DNA from: a bacterium
GTDB taxonomy: Bacteria; Campylobacterota; Campylobacteria; Campylobacterales; Sulfurimonadaceae
Direction: 5' to 3'
Length of the DNA: 6,224 nucleotides
Assembly: GCA_018824795.1 (NCBI GenBank)
Contig: JAHJFL010000103.1
Coordinates: 1-6,224, forward strand
Positions within the stretch are counted from its first letter, which is position 1. Every line of letters begins with the position of its first letter. This document shows, in pieces, positions 1-5,125 of this stretch. The notes under the pieces were generated by a model. That model had not been told where the DNA came from. It saw nothing but the letters and a program-made list of their open reading frames with translations, and made no database searches. The position numbers and the translations under genes are program-made.

Positions 1-171
1 CTCTATCCGTTTAGATTTTTAGTACAATTACAACAACCTTATATAGACGGCCTGCATCAACACAATGCAGATTTACAAATCTATGTCAACAAAGGAACAG
101 GATTCTGGGGGCCGCCTATGCGTTTGGGTGCAAATTCTGAGATTACTGAAATTACTCTGCTACCTAATTAA
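1..171 (+). CDS. Metallophosphoesterase (calcineurin-like), C-terminal fragment
   Basis: Only the last 56 codons are present; the frame is open from base 1 and ends at TAA 169-171. The peptide begins LYPFRFL, then reads QQPYIDGLHQ, VNKGTGFWGPPMRLG and EITEITLLP. This matches the C-terminal end of YkuE/YaeI-type metallophosphoesterases, where the metal-binding GHTHGGQ motif lies just before a segment like LYPF, followed by a conserved G-x-G-x-W-G-P-P-x-R-x-G block and a final E-I-x-x-I-x-L strand. The metal ligands therefore lie outside the window, and catalytic competence cannot be judged. Family members hydrolyse phosphoesters, and some act on UDP-diacylglucosamine or other membrane-linked substrates; the substrate here is unknown. 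The nitroreductase gene starts 15 bp downstream on the same strand, so co-transcription is likely. Confidence 0.8.
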   Translation, partial: LYPFRFLVQLQQPYIDGLHQHNADLQIYVNKGTGFWGPPMRLGANSEITEITLLPN

Positions 172-186
172 CTACAAAGGATGTAA

Positions 187-816
187 ATGAAAAAAGAATT
201 TTTAAAAGCGATGGACTTTAGACACGCCTGCAAGGTGTTCGACACAAGTAAAAAAATAAATGATGAAGATATGCGTTTCATTCTTGAATGTGCACGCAAA
301 TCACCTTCTTCTTTTGGAATGGAAGCGTGGAAGTTTTTAGTCATTACAAATGAAGAACTCAAAGCAAAACTGCAACCGGCATGCTGGAATCAGGTTCAAA
401 TCACTTCATGCTCACATTTAGTCGTTATTTTAGCTGGCATTGACTCTGTAAAACCAGAATCAACTCTGCCTAAACAAAGATTTGAGAGACGTGAAATGCC
501 AAAAGATAAACTTGATTTTTATCTTGGTTTATATGCTTCTCACTTAGAAAATACACTTAGTTCTGATGAAAATGTTTACGCTTGGACATCTAAACAAAGC
601 TACATTGCGGCAGCAAATATGATGAGTGGAGCTGCGTTTATTGGCATAGATTCATGCCCAATAGAAGGTTTTGAAAAAAACGCTATTGAAGAGATTTTAG
701 AACTTGATACTAAAAAACATCAACTTGCCATGCTACTTCCTTTTGGATACAGATTGAACGAGCAGTCTTCTCAACTTAGATTATCATTTGATGAAGTTAT
801 TGAATTCATCAAATAA
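187..816 (+). CDS. NAD(P)H-dependent nitroreductase, NfsB-like
   Basis: This 209-residue protein belongs to the nitroreductase fold (PF00881), whose members are homodimeric cytoplasmic FMN enzymes that pass electrons from NAD(P)H to nitroaromatics, quinones or similar acceptors. Visible signatures follow the order in E. coli NfsB (217 aa): RHACKVFD at 12-19 (R12 and K16 fit the FMN phosphate contacts of RHSTKAFD), SPSS at 39-42 followed by a W at 48 in the NfsB 'PWHF' position, KQSYIAAANMMSGAA at 136-150, CPIEGF at 157-162, and LPFGYR at 184-189. The start is set by AAAGG at 176-180, six bases before ATG 187; an ATG at 181 is followed at once by a stop. The physiological substrate cannot be read from sequence. 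The gene follows the phosphoesterase gene closely, and the next + strand gene has its own promoter. Confidence 0.9.
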   Translation: MKKEFLKAMDFRHACKVFDTSKKINDEDMRFILECARKSPSSFGMEAWKFLVITNEELKAKLQPACWNQVQITSCSHLVVILAGIDSVKPESTLPKQRFERREMPKDKLDFYLGLYASHLENTLSSDENVYAWTSKQSYIAAANMMSGAAFIGIDSCPIEGFEKNAIEEILELDTKKHQLAMLLPFGYRLNEQSSQLRLSFDEVIEFIK

Positions 817-850
817 TATTATATTTAGAAATTATTCAGTAACCATTATC

Positions 851-859
851 TGATATAAT
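851..859 (+). promoter_or_regulatory. Extended -10 promoter for the 132-aa protein gene
   Basis: The bases TGATATAAT give a perfect TATAAT hexamer at 854-859 preceded by the TGn extension at 851-853. No good -35 hexamer stands 16-18 bases upstream (831-836 reads ATTATT), which is normal for sigma-70 promoters in Campylobacterota. Transcription should begin around 865-867. That leaves a short leader with AGGAG at 876-880 before ATG 886. It also means the in-frame TTG at 862 would lie at or before the transcript start and is unlikely to be used. Confidence 0.7.
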
Positions 860-885
860 TTTTGCATAAAAAAATAGGAGTCTTT

Positions 886-1284
886 ATGAGTTATTTTAAA
901 AAAGTAAAAGTTGGTGATAAATTATACGGTATAGTATTTGGAGCAGGAAAAGTAACTCAGGTTTTTGAGGACTCTCACTATAAAATGATGGTGACTTTTA
1001 AAAATGGTTACGAAGTTCCTTACACTGAGGACGGAATTCCTGGATGGGGAAATTTTAAAAAACAGACAATTTTTTATAAAAAAGATATTGATTTAACTGA
1101 TATAGATTTTCTACCTGTTACAAAAGTACTCTCAGCAAAAAAAATTATCAAGTTACGTGAAAAAAACAAGCTTGAGATGAGACTTCCATCAGGCGCCTGG
1201 GCAAAAATCTCAAAATGTCCCGTTGAATATATTGAACTCATGTTAGAGCAAGAAAACTACCACCTATTTAGAAAGAAAGAGTAA
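886..1284 (+). CDS. Conserved hypothetical protein with SH3-like N-terminal segment
   Basis: I do not recognise this 132-residue protein by name. Residues 7-50 read as a small beta-barrel: VKVGDKLYGIVFGAGKVTQV, then MMVTFKNGYEVPYTEDG at 34-50. That pattern (V-G-D-x-h-Y-x-h-x-F-G-x-G-x-V, then a V-x-F-x-N-G strand and a Y-T-x-D-G turn) recurs in small bacterial and phage proteins and loosely resembles CarD-type or Tudor/SH3-like barrels. The rest is lysine-rich with a likely helix at 83-95; there is no signal peptide or membrane segment, so it is probably cytoplasmic. A longer form from TTG 862 is possible, but ATG 886 has a strong AGGAG five bases upstream and sits correctly behind the TATAAT box. 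The 3' end overlaps the convergent lipoprotein gene by 21 bp. Function is unknown; nucleic-acid or protein binding is only a guess. Confidence 0.75.
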   Translation: MSYFKKVKVGDKLYGIVFGAGKVTQVFEDSHYKMMVTFKNGYEVPYTEDGIPGWGNFKKQTIFYKKDIDLTDIDFLPVTKVLSAKKIIKLREKNKLEMRLPSGAWAKISKCPVEYIELMLEQENYHLFRKKE

Positions 1285-1683
1285 ATCCTCATTTATTCTC
1301 TTTAATGCCCGCTCAACATCAGAGACTTTGACCTCTTCTTTGAGGTCTCTGTAATAACTATACTGCAATTTTTTATTCTCTGTTATTTGTATTTTTAAGT
1401 AACTTGTTGGAAATTCTCCAAGCGTTTTTTTCTGATAATTCTGATTACTATTACATGTAATGCCACTTTTCATTTCAACTTCTAGTCTATAACTACAGTT
1501 TGTATCAAAAATATACAGCGATTGCAGATAGTTTTCTATCTTCTCATATGGAGGAAAAAGGACAAGTTTCATACAGGGTATTTTAGTTTGAGTGATTTTT
1601 TTGTTGTAAATATTTACTGTGGAATCATCACTGCAAGCACTCATAAGAAGTACTAGCAATGAAAAAAGCAATGTTTTTAGCAA
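1264..1683 (-). CDS. Small putative lipoprotein, function unknown
   Basis: The 139-residue product begins with a short lipoprotein signal peptide: K3, a hydrophobic core LLFSLLVLLM at 5-14, and a lipobox L-M-S-A-C ending at C17. After lipid attachment and signal peptidase II cleavage, the mature protein would be about 123 residues and begin CSDDST. The D at +2 would favour inner-membrane retention under the E. coli Lol rule, which may not hold in this phylum. Three further cysteines (37, 63, 77) could form one disulfide. The start is TTG 1683-1681, two bases after the methyltransferase stop, with only a weak A-rich upstream region, so translation is probably coupled. Later in-frame TTG codons would lose the only positive charge of the signal peptide. 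It is the last gene of the coaX-hisG cluster. I do not recognise a family. Confidence 0.75.
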   Translation of the reverse strand: MLKTLLFSLLVLLMSACSDDSTVNIYNKKITQTKIPCMKLVLFPPYEKIENYLQSLYIFDTNCSYRLEVEMKSGITCNSNQNYQKKTLGEFPTSYLKIQITENKKLQYSYYRDLKEEVKVSDVERALKRINEDLLFLSK

Positions 1684-1685
1684 GT

Positions 1686-2369
1686 TTATCTTTTTTTGAA
1701 AATGAGAAGTGTTTTATCTTCAGTATCATAAAGTGAAAAGGTTTGTTTTTCTACGAGTTTTAAAGAGTCAAGTTTTTCGAAGGCACGTATCTTATGAAAA
1801 TACTGAATGATTGTATCTTGATGTTTTGTATATTTCCCATCTGCGTTTTTTTCAAAAAGAGTAAACTTTGTGTGGAGTTCATCATTCTCAAATACCGCGT
1901 CCACACTTAAAAACTCTTCTTCAGTGTCATTGCTCATAGTTCCCTCAGCCACATCGCTAAAACCATAGAGCGTGTTGATGTCTGCTATAAAAACGCCATC
2001 ATCGTTTAACTTTTCGGCCACTGCGTTTAAGAACTTCACTAAAGCATCTTTGTCTAAGAAATTGAGAACATCAAAGATGGCTACCACAGCGTCATATTTG
2101 CCCTCAACCGCGCTTACGTCTATGCACTCAGCATCAAGCCCTTGAGCCAAACACTCTTCAACCATAACAGCACTTAAGTCGACACCTTTGCAAGTTACCC
2201 CATCGCTTATCATGCGTTGCATAAAACCGCCACGTCCGCAACCAACATCTAAAAGTGTTTTAATTTTATATTCGTCAAGCTCTGAGCGGTACAAATCGTA
2301 TAACGCTTCAGTTGCTTCTTCTATGCCAAGTAAATGTTCGGCTTTTGCATATAAATCCAGGTTAGTCAT
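1686..2369 (-). CDS. Class I SAM-dependent methyltransferase
   Basis: This 227-residue protein has the Rossmann-like methyltransferase core. Motif I is LLDVGCGRGGF at 39-49, the glycine-rich SAM-binding loop. GVDLS at 62-66 supplies the acidic residue at the end of strand 2 that binds the SAM ribose hydroxyls. ECIDVSAVEG at 81-90 leads to the motif YDAVVAIFDVLNFL at 92-105. GVFIADINTLYGF at 125-137 is strand 5 with the usual acidic end. After about 140 comes a beta-rich insert (FLSVDAVF, LHTKFTLFE) typical of many small-molecule methyltransferases, and the protein ends in LLIFKKR. The acceptor substrate cannot be inferred; UbiG-like or TehB-like labels would be overreach. ATG 2369 abuts the hisG stop (TAAATG) with no strong ribosome site, which suggests coupling to hisG translation. 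Confidence 0.9.
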   Translation of the reverse strand: MTNLDLYAKAEHLLGIEEATEALYDLYRSELDEYKIKTLLDVGCGRGGFMQRMISDGVTCKGVDLSAVMVEECLAQGLDAECIDVSAVEGKYDAVVAIFDVLNFLDKDALVKFLNAVAEKLNDDGVFIADINTLYGFSDVAEGTMSNDTEEEFLSVDAVFENDELHTKFTLFEKNADGKYTKHQDTIIQYFHKIRAFEKLDSLKLVEKQTFSLYDTEDKTLLIFKKR

Positions 2370-2996
2370 TTAGTTCGCTTGTTCCGCTTTAATGACTGCG
2401 TTTATCTTCTCATAAATGCCTAAAACTTCATCTTTTTTAGCAATATAGCTGTTTTTATTGGCAATCAAGTAAGTAGAAGAAGTCATAATATCCTCAACAA
2501 CTTCCAAACCGTTTTGCTTCATAGTTGTTCCGGTTTCTACAATATCAACTATCATATCTGCAAGGCCAATGAGCGGAGCGAGTTCAATTGAACCATAAAG
2601 TTTGATGATGTCTACTGAGACAGCACGTTGTTCAAAGTAGCGTTTTGTGATGTTGACCATTTTAGAAGCAACTTTAATCTCAGGTTTATTCAAGTCAAGC
2701 TTTTCGCCTTTTTTCATCCCGATACAAACTTTACAAACGCCGCGTCTTAAATCTAAAAGACGAATAACATCAAGGCCTTGTTCTTCTAAAGTATCGAGTC
2801 CTACAACTCCAATATCTGCAGCCTGATGAAAAACATAGGTTGCAACGTCTTGGTTTCTTACAAGTAAAAAACGAAAATTCGGTGTCTCAAGTATGAGTTT
2901 TCTATCATCAAATTTAAAAGATTCTCCAAAAATCGTCTCAAAAATCTCAAGTGTCTCTTTTGCAATACGACCTTTTGGAAGTGCAACTGTTAGCAT
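2370..2996 (-). CDS. hisG: ATP phosphoribosyltransferase, short form (HisG)
   Basis: HisG catalyses the first committed step of histidine synthesis, joining ATP and PRPP to give N1-(5-phosphoribosyl)-ATP in the cytoplasm. The 208-residue length is that of the short subfamily, which lacks the C-terminal regulatory domain of the roughly 290-residue long form and works as a complex with HisZ. Signatures: ALPKGR at 5-10, ADIGVVGLDTLEE at 60-72, LRRGVCKVCIG at 83-93, and the PRPP-binding loop VDIVETGTTMKQNGL at 150-164. All expected parts are present, so it should be functional. ATG 2996 overlaps the coaX end by 7 bp, and AAAAAGG inside the last coaX codons lies about seven bases upstream as a good ribosome site. 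No hisZ or other his gene is in the window, and no attenuator-like leader is seen here. Confidence 0.96.
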   Translation of the reverse strand: MLTVALPKGRIAKETLEIFETIFGESFKFDDRKLILETPNFRFLLVRNQDVATYVFHQAADIGVVGLDTLEEQGLDVIRLLDLRRGVCKVCIGMKKGEKLDLNKPEIKVASKMVNITKRYFEQRAVSVDIIKLYGSIELAPLIGLADMIVDIVETGTTMKQNGLEVVEDIMTSSTYLIANKNSYIAKKDEVLGIYEKINAVIKAEQAN

Positions 2997-3607
2997 ATAT
3001 TCGCCTTTTTTATAATCTGTGTCATTGATTTAAAAATCAATCTTTCATCTACTTTTGCATTTGGAAAAACTTTTGCAAAATGTTTTGCATCTCCTCCGGT
3101 GAGATAGACCTCTGAATCTAGAGAATTTACTTCACACACAAGTGTTTTTATATAACCATAACTAATGGCATCTGCAGAATTTTTTGGCATTTTACCCAAA
3201 TCTAGCTCAAAATTAAATGGGTAATCAAGTGCAGAGGAGATATTTGTATACGTTTTGCTCATTGCGTTTATACCAGGATAAATAAATCCGCCTTCAAAAA
3301 CGCCCTCTTTTACGAGGTCAACGGTAATTGCACTGCCCGCGTCAACTATCACCCCATTGGAGATAAATTCACAGGCTACAATTCTGTCAATACCCATCGT
3401 TTCATAGTAATTGCTCATCTCAATAAACGCAGCAATATTAATCCAATTATCCAATTTTTCCAGGAGCAGTTTAACCGTAGGATTGACACAAATGTAATAG
3501 ACTTTTTCTTTTACAGTTGAGGGATCAAAAGCTTTTGTATCTTTTTTATACTCTTCTTCATTTTGTAAAAAATGATAAGAGGTGTTACCAATATCACAAA
3601 GCAGCAT
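2990..3607 (-). CDS. coaX: Type III pantothenate kinase (CoaX)
   Basis: CoaX phosphorylates pantothenate with ATP, the first step of coenzyme A synthesis; type III enzymes need a monovalent cation and resist CoA feedback. The 205-residue length is short for the family (usually about 250) but usual for Campylobacterota. ASKHA-fold motifs are in order: DIGNTS at 5-10 (phosphate 1 loop with the catalytic-metal aspartate D5), MGIDR at 71-75 (pantothenate-binding G-x-D-R), VDAGSAITVD at 88-97 (phosphate 2 loop), GGFIYPG at 106-112, and the late glycine pair LTGGDA at 169-174 near the adenosine site. The start ATG shares one base with the upstream stop (TAATG). A small inverted repeat sits where a ribosome site would be, so coupling to the upstream gene is likely. 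The downstream hisG start overlaps by 7 bp. Confidence 0.95.
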   Translation of the reverse strand: MLLCDIGNTSYHFLQNEEEYKKDTKAFDPSTVKEKVYYICVNPTVKLLLEKLDNWINIAAFIEMSNYYETMGIDRIVACEFISNGVIVDAGSAITVDLVKEGVFEGGFIYPGINAMSKTYTNISSALDYPFNFELDLGKMPKNSADAISYGYIKTLVCEVNSLDSEVYLTGGDAKHFAKVFPNAKVDERLIFKSMTQIIKKANIC

Positions 3608-3927
3608 TACTGGATTTTCCAGCCCTGTTCTTTGAAGGCTTTTTCAGCTTTGGAGCACAATGGAGCATCTATAAAAAGAACTTTATGCTTGAAATTGTGA
3701 TCAAAATAGATTGTAAGTTTCGCATAAATCTCTTCGAATTTACGGACATCTTTCATAAGCAGACGACTCTTTTGACTCACGGCAAATATTGCCCAGAAAT
3801 AGCCAACCGTGTCTGTTGCTTTGTATACTTTAATTTTATTACGAATGCCGAGTTCTGAAGGAGCCACTTCTTGCATTTTTTTATAAATTTTCCCTTTTTT
3901 TCTAAGGGAATCCACTACCATCTGCAT
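3607..3927 (-). CDS. Conserved hypothetical protein, first gene of the coaX-hisG cluster
   Basis: I do not recognise this 106-residue protein. It is lysine-rich and basic in its first 40 residues (SLRKKGKIYKKMQEV, then RNKIKVYKATD) and has a more hydrophobic middle (VGYFWAIFAVSQKSRLLMKD, 41-60). A predicted strand-helix end follows (HKVLFIDAPLCSKAEKAFKEQGWKI, described by positions 81-105), reminiscent of the last strand and helix of a small alpha/beta domain. There is no signal peptide and the middle is too short and polar for a confident membrane span. The start used is ATG 3927; a second ATG two codons later is possible. The best ribosome site, AAAGG at 3944-3940, is 12 bases from ATG, longer than usual. 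It overlaps coaX by one base (TAATG). That tight coupling and codon use like its neighbours support a real gene. Confidence 0.75.
   Translation of the reverse strand: MQMVVDSLRKKGKIYKKMQEVAPSELGIRNKIKVYKATDTVGYFWAIFAVSQKSRLLMKDVRKFEEIYAKLTIYFDHNFKHKVLFIDAPLCSKAEKAFKEQGWKIQ
3610..3622 (-). promoter_or_regulatory. Short hairpin just before the coaX start codon
   Basis: On the transcribed strand CTGGA-AAA-TCCAG forms a 5-bp stem with a three-base loop, two bases upstream of coaX ATG and inside the last codons of the preceding gene. No other ribosome site is evident for coaX; the only GGA is in the stem. Ribosomes finishing the upstream gene would open the stem, so the site fits translational coupling. 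The stem is short and could be chance. Confidence 0.25.
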
Positions 3928-3958
3928 CTTTATATTGAGCCTTTATTTTAGTAGTGTT

Positions 3959-3964
3959 ATTTTA
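3959..3964 (-). promoter_or_regulatory. Candidate -10 box for the coaX-hisG operon
   Basis: On the minus strand TAAAAT at 3964-3959 lies in the 67-bp gap between the DUF4395 gene and the 106-residue protein gene, about 15 bases upstream of AAAGG and 32 upstream of ATG 3927. No clear -35 is visible. A second TAAAAT at 3950-3945 is too near the ribosome site to serve. In such AT-rich DNA this is a weak call; transcription could also read through from the DUF4395 gene. Confidence 0.35.
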
Positions 3965-3994
3965 TCTAACTATGTATTTAACTGACCTTAGGTA

Positions 3995-4438
3995 CTAAGT
4001 CATAAAATTTGGATAGATTTTCTTGATGATATAGTAGATTTTACAGCCTAAACAAAAATCCAAGAATACATCTAAAAGAGAACATGTTAAAAATACCGCT
4101 GCTATACTCAGCAATAAAATTTGCATCTCAAGATAATGACATACTAACAACATCAGTACAAATATCAGACCAAAATAAGCGGCCAGTCTCTTTGCACCAC
4201 TGTCTACAAATTTATCTTTAATGTTAAATATCTCTTTAAAAAAAAGAGCACTCATGTAAAAAATTGAACTGTCTTTTGTAATAAAAAGCCGCATGATAAA
4301 GTCAAACGCAACAATGTAAAGTATAAAAGAAAAACCGTAAATAAGATACAAAATAACAGAGACGGAAACGAATAAAGAGCTAAGTCTAGAAACATTTGAA
4401 TCTATCTGTTTGAAGCTCATTGGACAAGAATATTTCAT
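3995..4438 (-). CDS. DUF4395 family membrane protein
   Basis: The protein fits DUF4395 (PF14340), an integral membrane family of unknown role. Numbered from ATG 4438 (147 aa), it has the N-terminal SCPM with C5, ID.NV.R at 12-18, DFIMRLF at 46-52, GAKRLAAYFGLIF at 81-93 and the C-terminal FCLGCKIYY at 128-136. About four hydrophobic segments are visible (near 22-36, 37-52, 86-103 and 105-128). The single early cysteine and the C-x-x-C pair C129/C132 are the family hallmarks and suggest thiol chemistry or metal binding, which is an inference. The frame extends to TTG 4459 (154 aa), but AAAAGG at 4456-4451 would then lie inside the gene, and a candidate -10 box (4467-4462) would start the RNA too late; ATG 4438 is preferred despite 12-base spacing. 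It lies 66 bp (45 bp for the longer form) after the DUF255 gene, itself a thioredoxin-fold family. Confidence 0.85.
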   Translation of the reverse strand: MKYSCPMSFKQIDSNVSRLSSLFVSVSVILYLIYGFSFILYIVAFDFIMRLFITKDSSIFYMSALFFKEIFNIKDKFVDSGAKRLAAYFGLIFVLMLLVCHYLEMQILLLSIAAVFLTCSLLDVFLDFCLGCKIYYIIKKIYPNFMT

Positions 4439-4461
4439 AATAATGGAGTGCCTTTTCAAAT

Positions 4462-4467
4462 AATATA
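4462..4467 (-). promoter_or_regulatory. Candidate -10 box for the DUF4395 gene
   Basis: Minus-strand TATATT at 4467-4462 lies between the DUF255 stop and the DUF4395 start. A transcript from it would begin near 4455, just before AAAAGG and ATG 4438. No convincing -35 box is present, and the region is AT-rich throughout, so the call rests mainly on position. Confidence 0.3.
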
Positions 4468-4504
4468 CAAATAATAGTGAGTTATTCTTAAAAAAATCAT
4501 TATT

Positions 4505-5125
4505 TTAATTTCTTATATTTAGTTCTATGCTTTTTTCTATATTTTTAAGCTCTTTTTCTTTAGCAAAACAAGATCTCATAGTACAGGCAAGATACTCATC
4601 AAGGTCACTTTTTTTACTCAGAACATAAGGATATTTTATTTTTTTAATATTAATCGCATCCTCCATGAGTCGCTCTTTTGTATTTTTAAGTGTCACAAAA
4701 CCAAGCGATTGCATCATAAACACAGTTGCACTAGCCGGAGTATCCGACTGCTCTTTTTGGATGATTGCATTTAAGGATTCCAGCGTTTTGAGTGCAACTT
4801 TTTCATAACGAAACGACTCTTTCAAGGAAGCCATTTTCAAGAAATTTTGCGTCATTTTTGCAAGTGCAGATGTATAATATTTATCCCTCATATCAGCCTT
4901 TATTTTCAATTCATCATCACTCAGATACCAAATACCGTTTTTATAAAATTTACTTTGCGCTTTGTTTAAAAGATACTCCGCAAAATCAAGCTTTTCATCT
5001 GAATAATCTACTTCATATCCTGTAATGAGTGCTGAGATTAAAAAAGCATAATCTTCTAAAAGTCCAAGCTGTTTTGGTTGTATTGTGACCAAACTTTGAT
5101 GATATAACTCTCCCCGTCTAAACAT
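4505..5125 (-). CDS. DUF255 protein, downstream part (C-terminal barrel)
   Basis: This 206-codon frame carries the rest of the barrel. GELYHQSL at 5-12 leads into GLLEDYAFLISALITGYE at 21-38, matching the family's G-F-x-(D/E)-D-Y-A-F helix. ADMRDKYYTSALAKMTQNFL at 77-96 takes the place of the usual D-G-A-x-P-S-G-N-S segment, and the end reads LACTMRSCFA at 179-188, matching the family's terminal C-x(4)-C feature (C181, C186). The C-terminus is therefore complete. ATG 5125 overlaps the upstream stop by eight bases (ATGTTTAG), with AAAAGAG close in front, so restart after termination is conceivable. However, the same frame reads sensibly upstream of ATG (NNLEALKEF), which shows that the ATG is an internal methionine of a once-continuous protein. 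Confidence 0.8.
   Translation of the reverse strand: MFRRGELYHQSLVTIQPKQLGLLEDYAFLISALITGYEVDYSDEKLDFAEYLLNKAQSKFYKNGIWYLSDDELKIKADMRDKYYTSALAKMTQNFLKMASLKESFRYEKVALKTLESLNAIIQKEQSDTPASATVFMMQSLGFVTLKNTKERLMEDAINIKKIKYPYVLSKKSDLDEYLACTMRSCFAKEKELKNIEKSIELNIRN

Noticed and set aside
168..362. Minus-strand frame of 64 codons opposite the nitroreductase start
   Set aside because: It is antisense to a well-supported nitroreductase, has no ribosome site and resembles no protein.
813..836. AATAAT ... ATTATT inverted repeat after the nitroreductase gene, considered as a terminator
   Set aside because: It contains only A-T pairs with a 12-base loop and is expected by chance in such AT-rich sequence.
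2188..2373. Plus-strand frame of 61 codons within the methyltransferase
   Set aside because: It is antisense to the SAM-binding motif region, whose conservation explains the open frame.
3517..3858. Plus-strand frame of 113 codons across coaX and the 106-aa gene
   Set aside because: It lies opposite two coupled genes, has odd phenylalanine- and cysteine-rich composition, and no promoter or ribosome site.
3987..3999. Inverted repeat CTTAG-GTA-CTAAG at the DUF4395 stop codon, considered as a terminator
   Set aside because: The stem is only 5 bp, AT-rich, and lacks a following T-run on the transcribed strand.
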